The notes under the pieces: model-generated
What the model was told of the DNA's origin: nothing
What the model saw: only the letters and a program-made list of their open reading frames with translations
The model's database searches: none
Translations under genes and position numbers: made by a program
In this document: piece by piece, positions 51,363-59,614 of the stretch
Layout of the letters: each line of letters opens with the position of its first letter
How positions within the stretch are numbered: position 1 is the first letter of the stretch
Source of the DNA: Evansella alkalicola
Lineage (GTDB): Bacteria; Bacillota; Bacilli; Bacillales; Salisediminibacteriaceae
NCBI RefSeq assembly: GCF_019042735.1
Contig: NZ_JAHQCR010000010.1
Span: 3,754-67,753, forward strand
DNA: 64,000 nt
Direction of reading: 5' to 3'

Positions 51363-53048
51363 TTAATACCTTATTCGATTAAGAGCTGCAGCCACTTCAT
51401 TTTTTCTAGGTAAAGCTAGGTCGCCCGGATGCTGACCTTTATATGGAGAAAGGATATCTAGTCCATTTTCTTGAATTTGTTTATATAGATGGTCTATAGC
51501 TTCTTTCATTACTTTTGGACCATTTTTTTCTTTTGCTAAAAATTTTATTATGTTCGCAATAGCACGTGTCTGACTTTGATCAATAAGTTGCTCTAAGCCT
51601 TGTAATTGCAATTGTTCGCGCCCAATTAAAATAGTACTGAGGCTTTTACTATCTATTTTTTCTTTTTGACCTAGCTTCTTATTGATGATATAACGCTCAA
51701 GCTTACGATTATGAACATCACTAAAGGTTCCAACTGATTCCTTAAAACGTAACTTTGTTATTTCGTCTGATATTTCTTTTGCTTCTGATGTACGATCATA
51801 AGGTGCATATTCATCCATCATGATTACGTGGTCTGCTACCTCGAAATAATCTCCAGACCCTCCAATAACTAGAATAGATGAAACACCTTTTTCTGAATAG
51901 AGTTGTTCAACGCGATCGATAAAGGGAGTAATCGGTTCTTTTTCTTTTTTCACCAATTTTTGCATACGTCCATCACGAATCATGAAGTTCGTTGCGCTAG
52001 TATCTTCGTCAATCAATAAGAGCCTTGTTTCCATTTCAATTGCTTCCATGATATTCGTAGCTTGTGATGTACTACCACTTGCATCCTCTGTGGAAAAAAT
52101 ATTGGTAGGTTTTCCGAACGGAAGGTCCGAGATAAATGGAGATATATCTACTTGATGGACACTTCTACCATCTTCTGATCGAATTTTCATGGCCGTATTA
52201 TCTGTTATAACGTATTCCCGACCATCTCCCAACTTATGATTGTACACACCACGTTCAATACCTTGTAATAACGTACTTTTGCCGTGAAAGCCACCACCAA
52301 CAATGATTGTTATACCAGCTGGTATTCCCATTCCTGTCACAGTCCGTCCATAAGGTAAAGGAATGGTTACTTCATATTCTTTAGGAGATTGAAATGTAAT
52401 AACTTCCTCACCTTTCATTGGCCGTTGACTGACACCACTTTCCCTCGGTAAGATGGCGCCACTTCCTACAAAAGAAACAATATTATTTTCTCTAATATAT
52501 TCACGAATTGTCTCTTGATCATCTGCTAATGTAATATACTTTTGCAATAAATCCCTACTGTATGATGTAAAGCTTTTTTCTATAATTGATGGCACGTAAT
52601 CACATAAGAGTTTTTCAGCTTGTTTTCCAAGGATAGATCTCCCTCGTGCTGGTAAACCAATGGATAATCGGATTTCAATCACGTCTTTCATCATTTTCAC
52701 TGCAGTACGTTCGATGATTGCTTGACCCGGTGCATCAATGTATACTAATCCACTTTTCCCAGTACCTTTTACAGGACTTGGCGTTTGACGAATTTGATTA
52801 GCAATTTCCATAGCTAAAAAGTTCTCCGCTGCAATTTTTCGATAATGTGATGAATATTGCCCGGCATCTATATCCGTTTTCTCCAACGGAATGATAACAC
52901 GAATTCGGGAAGGACTGGCAAATGGATCACCTTGAATGTAATCAATGTGGAGTGAAATAAGATCATCTTTATAGTGGCCTTGTATTGATTTCAGTGCCTT
53001 ATAACCTTTCCCGTCTAATTGAATCAATTTCTTGCGTAATGTATTCAT
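51363..53048 (-). CDS. ABC-class ATPase of the ABC_ATPase (Pfam) family
   Basis: A 561-residue predicted ATPase. Walker A is VGGGFHGKSTLLQGIERG near residues 251-268 and Walker B RLLLIDEDTSATNFM near 343-357; AIANIIKFL and the N-terminal LDGKGYKALKSIQGHY fit the ABC_ATPase family of unknown function found in many bacteria. No membrane segment. AAGGAG lies nine bases upstream of the ATG. It is monocistronic. Confidence 0.83.
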   Translation of the reverse strand: MNTLRKKLIQLDGKGYKALKSIQGHYKDDLISLHIDYIQGDPFASPSRIRVIIPLEKTDIDAGQYSSHYRKIAAENFLAMEIANQIRQTPSPVKGTGKSGLVYIDAPGQAIIERTAVKMMKDVIEIRLSIGLPARGRSILGKQAEKLLCDYVPSIIEKSFTSYSRDLLQKYITLADDQETIREYIRENNIVSFVGSGAILPRESGVSQRPMKGEEVITFQSPKEYEVTIPLPYGRTVTGMGIPAGITIIVGGGFHGKSTLLQGIERGVYNHKLGDGREYVITDNTAMKIRSEDGRSVHQVDISPFISDLPFGKPTNIFSTEDASGSTSQATNIMEAIEMETRLLLIDEDTSATNFMIRDGRMQKLVKKEKEPITPFIDRVEQLYSEKGVSSILVIGGSGDYFEVADHVIMMDEYAPYDRTSEAKEISDEITKLRFKESVGTFSDVHNRKLERYIINKKLGQKEKIDSKSLSTILIGREQLQLQGLEQLIDQSQTRAIANIIKFLAKEKNGPKVMKEAIDHLYKQIQENGLDILSPYKGQHPGDLALPRKNEVAAALNRIRY

Positions 53049-53126
53049 CTTTAAAAACTCCTTGTATAAATAATGGGATCATGGAAAGGATAACCATGAT
53101 AAAAGACTAGATAAGGAGTGTACCAT

Positions 53127-53810
53127 ATGAAAAAATTATCAGTCTCCATCATTAGTATACTAATTCTGTTTTCAGTTTTCATCCCATGCGGTGTATTTGC
53201 ACATAATAGTGTAGGAGTTAATTTTAGGTTTCTTCATGCATCAATTGGGTTAAATAGAGAAGTAGATGTATATATAAATCAAGACCTTGTATTTGATGGA
53301 GTCCGATTTAAAGAGCTAACTGAATATACGATCGTTAAATCGGGAGAACTTCGTGTTCAAATTTTCTCAGCAGGAGCAGACCCTAAGGAAGGGGAAGAAA
53401 TATATACTGATACACTGAAAACGGCAAACGGAGATACATATACCATTAGTATTTTTGATGATAAAAATCACAAACGGATATTATCCTGGAAAGATGATCT
53501 AGTAGTAGACAAAGACAAGGCAAAGTTAAGACTTGTTCATCTCCATTCAGAAATACCAACAGTCAGTGTATTAATAGAAGATAAGAATTTTATTACTGAT
53601 ATAGCGTTTACAGATTCAAGTGAGTATAAGTCAATGGAGCCTCAGACGATAAATATGGATATCAAGGACTCAAAACAGGGGCATACTTTTTACAAAATAC
53701 CGAATCTAAAATTGAGTTCCGGGGAAAATTACACTGTCATCATTATGAATACAGAAGGTAATCTTACCTTGGATGTTATTATATCCTTAGATAAACTACT
53801 ATCATCATAA
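53127..53810 (+). CDS. Exported DUF4397-like protein
   Basis: A 227-residue exported protein: signal peptide about residues 1-25 (VSIISILILFSVFIPCGVFA), then two beta-rich repeats starting VNFRFLHASIGLNREVDVYIN and KLRLVHLHSEIPTVSVLIED, typical of DUF4397 domains, which carry an (L/F)(V/L)HxS/A opening. It has no lipobox in the expected place. Probably surface or wall-associated. AAGGAG precedes ATG 53127. Confidence 0.8.
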   Translation: MKKLSVSIISILILFSVFIPCGVFAHNSVGVNFRFLHASIGLNREVDVYINQDLVFDGVRFKELTEYTIVKSGELRVQIFSAGADPKEGEEIYTDTLKTANGDTYTISIFDDKNHKRILSWKDDLVVDKDKAKLRLVHLHSEIPTVSVLIEDKNFITDIAFTDSSEYKSMEPQTINMDIKDSKQGHTFYKIPNLKLSSGENYTVIIMNTEGNLTLDVIISLDKLLSS

Positions 53811-53969
53811 TTTTTCCTATGATAAAAAAGAGATACTTAATTATGTATCTTCATTTATAATGGTTTTGTAATATAATTGTTACATTAATAATCTTGTTTG
53901 ATCTTAAGAAAAATGATTTCATTAAAATATACATAAAGAACTAAAAAAATGAAATCTGTAGGTGAGAAG

Positions 53970-55100
53970 ATGGGGAAAAGTTTTATGAAAATAAGATTAA
54001 TCATGCTATCCATTTTAATCTTATTTACAATGTATCATGAGCCCATATCAGCAAATGAATTACCTCCAGCGCCTAATCTTGTAAGTGAAGCTGCTATCTT
54101 AATTGATAGTAATACTGGAAAGGTTTTATACCAAAAAAATGCACATCAGGAAATGTATCCTGCCAGTATTACTAAAATTATTACGGCAATAATTGCGATT
54201 GAAACGCAGAACTTAGATGATATGGTAATTGCTAGTTGGGACGCAGTTAGGGCCATTGGAACAAGGGTTTATTTATTGGAGGATGAAGAAGTACAACTTC
54301 GCCAATTATTACATGGGTTAATGGTTAGTTCAGGGAATGATGCAGCAATTGCAATTGCCGAACACATTGATGGGTCTGTGGAAGCTTTTGCTGAAAGAAT
54401 GAATGATTTTGTACAAAATAAAGTAGGGGTTACTGCATCAAACTTCTCTAATCCCCATGGTTTATTTGAAGAAGAGCATGTAACAACAGCATCTGACATG
54501 GCAAAAATTAGCGCTTATGCTATGAAGAATGAAACTTTCAGGGAATTAGTGAGTACGGAGTATTATGACTGGGTTGGTGAAGGTTGGGAGACTAGGTTAT
54601 ATAATCATCATCCACTAACACGAGGAAATGACGAGATAATTGGAATTAAAAATGGGTTTGTTTCCATGTCAGGGACCACATTGGTAACTGCTGCGAAAAT
54701 CGATGATACTGAATTGATTTCTGTCACTTTAAAAGCCCCCTCTAGAAATGCTGCTGCAACGGATACAATGAATTTAATGGATTATGGATTTGCGAATTAT
54801 GAAACAGAGTGGATTAGTTTCGAAGGTGAAGTGGAGTTAACTCATTATGTATATCCTGATGTCATTCCTGTTACAAAACGAGCTGGCGAGCGGCTAAACT
54901 ATACGATTACAGAAAGTGGCATTGTATTTATACACGGTGAAGAAAGGTTATTAGACGAAGTATTATTACCGAAAAGGCCGCTTGTTAGTACAAACTTCTT
55001 GATTAACAATTCACAAATGCATATGAAAGTGAACGAAGATAAACGTTTATGGTCTAATTGGTTAATAAAAACAGGACTACATTTTTATAGACGAAGATAA
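53970..55100 (+). CDS. D-alanyl-D-alanine carboxypeptidase (S11 family, DacF-like)
   Basis: A 376-residue penicillin-binding protein trimming the terminal D-Ala of peptidoglycan stem peptides. Signal/anchor about residues 6-25. Active-site Ser and Lys in PASITK, SxN motif in SSGNDAA, and the third motif as KNG in IKNGFVSMSG, where KTG is usual. A C-terminal PBP5-like domain follows, ending in basic HFYRRR. The frame begins at 53949; ATG 53970 behind AGGTGA is preferred, and ATG 53988 is another option. Confidence 0.88.
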   Translation: MGKSFMKIRLIMLSILILFTMYHEPISANELPPAPNLVSEAAILIDSNTGKVLYQKNAHQEMYPASITKIITAIIAIETQNLDDMVIASWDAVRAIGTRVYLLEDEEVQLRQLLHGLMVSSGNDAAIAIAEHIDGSVEAFAERMNDFVQNKVGVTASNFSNPHGLFEEEHVTTASDMAKISAYAMKNETFRELVSTEYYDWVGEGWETRLYNHHPLTRGNDEIIGIKNGFVSMSGTTLVTAAKIDDTELISVTLKAPSRNAAATDTMNLMDYGFANYETEWISFEGEVELTHYVYPDVIPVTKRAGERLNYTITESGIVFIHGEERLLDEVLLPKRPLVSTNFLINNSQMHMKVNEDKRLWSNWLIKTGLHFYRRR

Positions 55101-55118
55101 CATTGAATGGAATAAGTT

Positions 55119-55151
55119 ACCCTGCAGAAGTCCTTATCTGCAGGGTTTTTG
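55119..55151 (+). terminator. Terminator after the carboxypeptidase gene
   Basis: ACCCTGCAGA and TCTGCAGGGT form a perfect stem with TTTTTG after. Confidence 0.9.
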
Positions 55152-55378
55152 AGTTAAGTTTTATTAACTACAGTATCCGAATTAACCTATATTTGATTAT
55201 AGAAGTTTGAGTAAATGAATAATAGGAAAACCATATAGATAAGAACTAATACATTTATATATTATTTTATAATGGTAAAAATGTATGGGAGAACAGTCAA
55301 AAAGGCGTCGCAATATAAGGGAACCAACTTATATATTTCAGATTATAATATAGTAATAGTGACCGAAAGGGGGATATT

Positions 55379-56569
55379 ATGAGGCGAAATCGCATCAAGG
55401 GAGTTGTAAAGAAATTGTTTCTCATTGGAACATCATTAGTTGGAATTATGTTTATTTTAATAGCTGTTTCTATTTATTTATGGCAAAATACCGATGAAGG
55501 TCGCCTCCCTGCAAAAACAGCAGTGGTACTTCATGCCATTAACAATAATTTGGTTCCCCTTGACCTTGATATTAGTGTACCGAAAATTGTATCTGGAGGG
55601 AGTAGTGGTGGGGGAAATCCATTGCTAAGAGAAGATCTTTATATCCCTGTCCAAGATGCTAATGTTCAAATTCCTATCAGAATATATCGCCCACAGGGGG
55701 AAGGACCATTTCCTATCGTGATGTATTATCATGGCGGTGCTTTTTTAGAAGGATTCGGAGACATCAACACGCATGATAACATCACTAGACAATTAGCAGC
55801 TAGAACAAATAGTGTCGTTATTGCTGTAGGCTATCGATTAGCCCCAGAACATATTTTTCCAGCAGCGATAGAAGATAGCTATGCTGCCATCCTTTGGGCA
55901 GAGGAGAATGCTGATACGTTTAATGGAGATATAGAGCGGATAAGCGTTGCAGGAGACAGTGCTGGTGGAAATATAGCTACAGTCATGACCATCCTTTCGA
56001 GAGACCGAGAAGGTCCTGAGATAACAGCACAAGTATTGATGTATCCTTTAACTACTTTTCAAGATATTCCTTTAGAATCAAGGGATATTTATGATAGTGG
56101 ATACTATCTTTTATCAAGGTCAGTGATGTACAGAGCTAGAGATCAATATACGCCTGAGGAAATCATGTGGCTTAGTCCTTACACTTCACCTTTACAGGCA
56201 GATGATCTCAGTGGATTGCCACCAGCTTTAGTTATTACTGCGGAGTTTGATCCGTTACGGGACGAAGGAGAAGCTTACGCAAAACGATTGGCTGAGTTTG
56301 ATGTACAGGTACAGGCAACGAGATATCGAGGGGTAATGCATGGGTTCATATCTCTATATGAAGTTATGCAGACAGGCCAGTATGGATTGCAAGAAGTATC
56401 AGCTTTTATCAGGCAGGCTAATCAGGACTCCCTTCATATTACAACACCGTATCAGCTTCAAGTGAGGCAACCGCCCCAAGGTTTTGATCGTGTTCGTGAA
56501 CAAACAGAATCATTCGCAATTGCTGCATATTTACTAGGTAGAACAGGAGTCAACTTATTTACAAGATAG
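55379..56569 (+). CDS. Alpha/beta hydrolase, hormone-sensitive-lipase-type esterase
   Basis: A 396-residue esterase with an N-terminal membrane segment (about residues 13-32). Oxyanion-hole motif YYHGGAFL (HGGG class), nucleophile Ser in AGDSAGGNIATV, a late acid in ITAEFDPLRDEG and catalytic His in VMHGFISL. Acyl-ester or lactone substrates are typical; none can be named. The last 60 residues (after LQVRQPPQGF) are an unusual extension. GAAAGGGGG precedes the ATG. Confidence 0.88.
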   Translation: MRRNRIKGVVKKLFLIGTSLVGIMFILIAVSIYLWQNTDEGRLPAKTAVVLHAINNNLVPLDLDISVPKIVSGGSSGGGNPLLREDLYIPVQDANVQIPIRIYRPQGEGPFPIVMYYHGGAFLEGFGDINTHDNITRQLAARTNSVVIAVGYRLAPEHIFPAAIEDSYAAILWAEENADTFNGDIERISVAGDSAGGNIATVMTILSRDREGPEITAQVLMYPLTTFQDIPLESRDIYDSGYYLLSRSVMYRARDQYTPEEIMWLSPYTSPLQADDLSGLPPALVITAEFDPLRDEGEAYAKRLAEFDVQVQATRYRGVMHGFISLYEVMQTGQYGLQEVSAFIRQANQDSLHITTPYQLQVRQPPQGFDRVREQTESFAIAAYLLGRTGVNLFTR

Positions 56570-56594
56570 TTTTTTTAGGCTAGCTTATAGAAAA

Positions 56595-56779
56595 GGCTCT
56601 GTTAAAGGATAATGTTGATATATAACGTTGTTGATTTTTTGAGGAAGGTAGGAGACTCCAGCGGGATTGAAGGCAGGGATAAGACCCCGCAGATGCTAAA
56701 AGCATCGAGGAGGCTTATCAGCCGCCCGCGGAAAGCGAGTACCTGTATCAAAAAATCAACATCAAGGTTTAACATAGCC
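56595..56779. mobile_element. MITE-like element with terminal inverted repeats and 8-bp target duplication
   Basis: A 185-bp non-coding element. The ends GGCTCTGTTAAA...GTTGAT (56595-56619) and the inverse of GGCTATGTTAAA...GTTGAT (56755-56779) are 25-bp terminal inverted repeats with about five mismatches. ATAGAAAA flanks both sides (56587-56594 and 56780-56787), an 8-bp target duplication. The centre is GC-richer, with CCGCCCGCGGAAAGCGAG. It carries no gene, so it must be mobilised in trans; 8-bp duplications and GGCTCT ends recall ISL3-type elements. Confidence 0.85.
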
Positions 56780-56799
56780 ATAGAAAAAGGAGTGAGCTT

Positions 56800-57300
56800 A
56801 TGGATATGGAAAGAAGAATCCCACTTCCAATTTTTATTATAGTGATAATCCAATGTATTGTTTTATTGGGCCATGCTTTTTACTTTGGGTTCATCGGTTG
56901 GAACTGGGGCTTCAATGAAAGATTTATTAATTATATTGTTAATGATAGCTTCTTTCTTATCTTAATAATGGTTGCACTCGTTGGCTTACTCCTTCATAAA
57001 ACTTGGTCATGGTGGATGAGTACTATAATATTTGCTATGCTTTTTTTATCCAATTTCATTTCATTAATCGGGCTGTTTATTGCACAACTAGATATGACGG
57101 GGTATTCCTTTTCAATAGCTAGTATGTTTTACGACATATTAATACTTTTTTCATTTTTTATCGGACTTGTACTTCTTTTTTTACCCTACATTCGAAAAAA
57201 ATACAGCGTGTCCATATCAACTGGACAAACGATATTTTTTGTTGGGGTAGGTGCGATCATTTTATATATGTTATATTTTATTTTAATGATTATTATATAA
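56800..57300 (+). CDS. Hypothetical membrane protein
   Basis: A 166-residue integral membrane protein with four helices: about 10-30 (IFIIVIIQCIVLLGHAFYF), 47-65, 72-95 and 108-130, plus a final hydrophobic segment. AAAGGAG precedes the ATG, just after the MITE's target duplication, so the element lies in the promoter/leader region of this gene. Family not recognised. Confidence 0.65.
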   Translation: MDMERRIPLPIFIIVIIQCIVLLGHAFYFGFIGWNWGFNERFINYIVNDSFFLILIMVALVGLLLHKTWSWWMSTIIFAMLFLSNFISLIGLFIAQLDMTGYSFSIASMFYDILILFSFFIGLVLLFLPYIRKKYSVSISTGQTIFFVGVGAIILYMLYFILMIII

Positions 57301-57343
57301 TCTTGTTAGAAAACAAACTGGCTTTGAAGGTAGGTAAATACAA

Positions 57344-58501
57344 ATGGAAAATTTAATAAACTCAAATGTTAAAAATATCGAGATATCAGGAATAAGACAG
57401 TTCTTTAATAGAGTTGCTCAATTTCCTGATGCTGTACAATTGACACTTGGTCAGCCAGATTTTTTTACTCCAAATCATATAAAAGAGGCTGCAAAAACAG
57501 CAATTGATAACAACAAGACTACATACACTAAAAATGCAGGAACACCTGAGTTACTAGAGGCAGCAAGTGAGTTTTTGCAACAAAAATATGGGTTGCGATA
57601 CAAACCTGAAACTGAAATTATCACGACAGTAGGTGCGTCACAAGCTATTGATGTTACGATGAGGACCATCCTTGAACCACAAACGGAAGTTATTCTACCA
57701 GGACCCGTTTATCCAGCATACGCCCCCATTATAACGCTTTGCGGTGCTAAGCCTGTATACATCGACACGAGGGAAACGGATTTTGTCATAACTGTAGATC
57801 AATTAAGAGAGGCGATGACAGAAAGGACCAGGGCAGTAATACTACCTTATCCGTCGAATCCTACTGGCGCGGTCTTAACGGTTGCTCGTGGTCAGGAATT
57901 GGCTGAATATCTTAAAGAACAAGACGTATTTATTATTTCAGATGAAATATATTCAGAATTAAATTACGATAACGAACATGTTTCCATTGCCCAATTTGAT
58001 GGAATGAAGGAAAAGACAATCGTCATTAATGGCTTATCTAAATCTCATTCAATGACTGGTTGGCGTGTAGGCTTTGCCTTTGGACCAGAATATATAATGA
58101 AACATATGATAAAGGTTCATCAATATAATGTAAGTTGCACTTCCTCTGTATCCCAAGAGGCAGCACTAGCAGCTTTAACTAATGGATTAGGGGATCCTGA
58201 TGAAATGAAGGACGAATATATGCTGAGACGTGATTATATGTTGGAACGGTTAGAGAAAATGGGGATTCCAACGCGAAGACCTTCTGGTGCATTTTACGTT
58301 TTCCCAGATATTTCAGCAACCGGATTATCCTCTTTTGACTTTGCTATTCGCCTTCTTGAAGAAGAAAAGCTTGCGGTTGTTCCTGGCGATGCGTTTTCCT
58401 ATTTAGGTGAGGGATATATTCGCTTATCATACGCGTATGATATGAATGCATTGAAGGAGGCTCTAGATCGTTTAGAACGGTTTTGGAAAAAAATTGCTTA
58501 A
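57344..58501 (+). CDS. patA: PLP-dependent class I/II aminotransferase (PatA-like)
   Basis: A 385-residue aminotransferase close to B. subtilis PatA, which acts on N-acetyl-L,L-diaminopimelate in lysine synthesis. ISGIRQFFNRVAQF, LGQPDFFTPNHI, YPSNPTGAV and the PLP-lysine block NGLSKSHSMTGWRVGF are present, ending with the Arg in YIRLSYAY. Spacing to the next gene is 24 bases, so they may be co-transcribed. The exact substrate is by analogy. Confidence 0.87.
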   Translation: MENLINSNVKNIEISGIRQFFNRVAQFPDAVQLTLGQPDFFTPNHIKEAAKTAIDNNKTTYTKNAGTPELLEAASEFLQQKYGLRYKPETEIITTVGASQAIDVTMRTILEPQTEVILPGPVYPAYAPIITLCGAKPVYIDTRETDFVITVDQLREAMTERTRAVILPYPSNPTGAVLTVARGQELAEYLKEQDVFIISDEIYSELNYDNEHVSIAQFDGMKEKTIVINGLSKSHSMTGWRVGFAFGPEYIMKHMIKVHQYNVSCTSSVSQEAALAALTNGLGDPDEMKDEYMLRRDYMLERLEKMGIPTRRPSGAFYVFPDISATGLSSFDFAIRLLEEEKLAVVPGDAFSYLGEGYIRLSYAYDMNALKEALDRLERFWKKIA

Positions 58502-58525
58502 CTATTAGAGAAGGGGGGTTCTAAA

Positions 58526-59197
58526 ATGTGTGGGAGATTTACACTTTATGCAGATCCTGACTTTTTAGAAGGCTATTTTGACCTTGAAAATGGTGAAGAC
58601 CTATACTGGGAGCCACGCTATAACATTGCTCCAGGTCAGAATATTTTTACTGTTGTCCAAGGGAAAGACAGGCTTCGCGGTGGTTTAATGAAATGGGGAT
58701 TAATCCCTCCCTGGGCAAAGGATACCTCTATTGGCTATAGGATGATTAATGCTCGTTCCGAAACTGCTCATGAAAAGCCATCCTTTCGTAAGAGTTTGAA
58801 TAGAAAGCACTGTTTGATTGTTGCGAATGGATTTTATGAGTGGAAAAAGGTAGACGGTAAGAAACAACCTTTTTATATTCACTATACGAATGGAGAGCCA
58901 GTTGTAATGGCAGGAATTTGGGAACGATGGAAGCCTATATTAGGTGATGAAGTGATCTCTTGCTCTATTCTAACTACTGAAGCCAATGAGTTCATGAGCA
59001 CCCTTCACCATAGAATGCCAGTCCTTCTCTCGCAAGATAAATGGAAGAGTTGGCTTAATCCAACGGGAAATAGTCCTGAAGACTTGAGAAAAAAATATTT
59101 TCGCCCTATTACATCTGAAGCTTTAGATGCATATGAAGTCTCTACCATTGTAAATAATGCAAGGAATGAATCACCAATATGTATAGAAGCAATTTAA
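58526..59197 (+). CDS. SOS response-associated peptidase-like (SRAP/YedK/HMCES) protein
   Basis: A 223-residue SRAP protein that shields abasic sites in single-stranded DNA by forming a covalent link through Cys2. Catalytic Cys2 in MCGRF, NARSET, the Glu of NGFYEWKK and the His in LHHRMPV are all there. GGGGGG lies before the ATG. It follows the aminotransferase by 24 bases, perhaps by chance of organisation. Confidence 0.93.
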   Translation: MCGRFTLYADPDFLEGYFDLENGEDLYWEPRYNIAPGQNIFTVVQGKDRLRGGLMKWGLIPPWAKDTSIGYRMINARSETAHEKPSFRKSLNRKHCLIVANGFYEWKKVDGKKQPFYIHYTNGEPVVMAGIWERWKPILGDEVISCSILTTEANEFMSTLHHRMPVLLSQDKWKSWLNPTGNSPEDLRKKYFRPITSEALDAYEVSTIVNNARNESPICIEAI

Positions 59198-59198
59198 A

Positions 59199-59232
59199 AC
59201 ACCTTCCCAGCATGGGAGGGTGTTTTAAATTT
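59199..59232 (+). terminator. Terminator after the SRAP gene
   Basis: AAAACACCTTCCCA and GGGAGGGTGTTTT form a long stem with a short loop. Confidence 0.85.
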
Positions 59233-59462
59233 TGAAAAGTTAAGACCTTTAAATAATTTTTCTGAAAAGATACTTAAATAGTTTTATAATATAAGGCTTG
59301 TCCATTAATGATACTCAAAATAGATTCAATTTTGCTGCTTAACAATTCCCCATAAAAAAGAATATGAATAAAAATTATAAGTAAATAAAGGTGATTAGTA
59401 CAAGTTTAAAAAGGGAAGAGAATAATTTGTATACAATATTTTTAATTATTGAACGATATGTT

Positions 59463-59491
59463 TTGAGTAAATAATTCTATAGTGCTAAAAT
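59463..59491 (+). promoter_or_regulatory. Sigma-A-type promoter of odhAB
   Basis: TTGAGT, 17 bases, TAAAAT, about 125 bases before odhA. The remainder of the 59198-59614 gap is AT-rich and otherwise holds the SRAP terminator and the palindrome at 59509. Confidence 0.6.
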
Positions 59492-59508
59492 ATGGTTAGG
59501 GTATTTTA

Positions 59509-59524
59509 CACTATCGTTATAGTG
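59509..59524 (+). promoter_or_regulatory. Palindrome near the odhAB transcription start
   Basis: CACTAT-CGTT-ATAGTG just downstream of the promoter. TATAGTGCT occurs twice, at 59478 and 59518, 40 bases apart, with the first copy inside the promoter spacer. Looks like an operator; the regulator is unknown. Confidence 0.4.
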
Positions 59525-59614
59525 CTTATCTATTCCGAAAAAAAATACATCGATAGCAGCAAAGAAGGGAATATTCATTAGCTTGTGACGAACAATACTG
59601 GAGGTTTGGGATGA

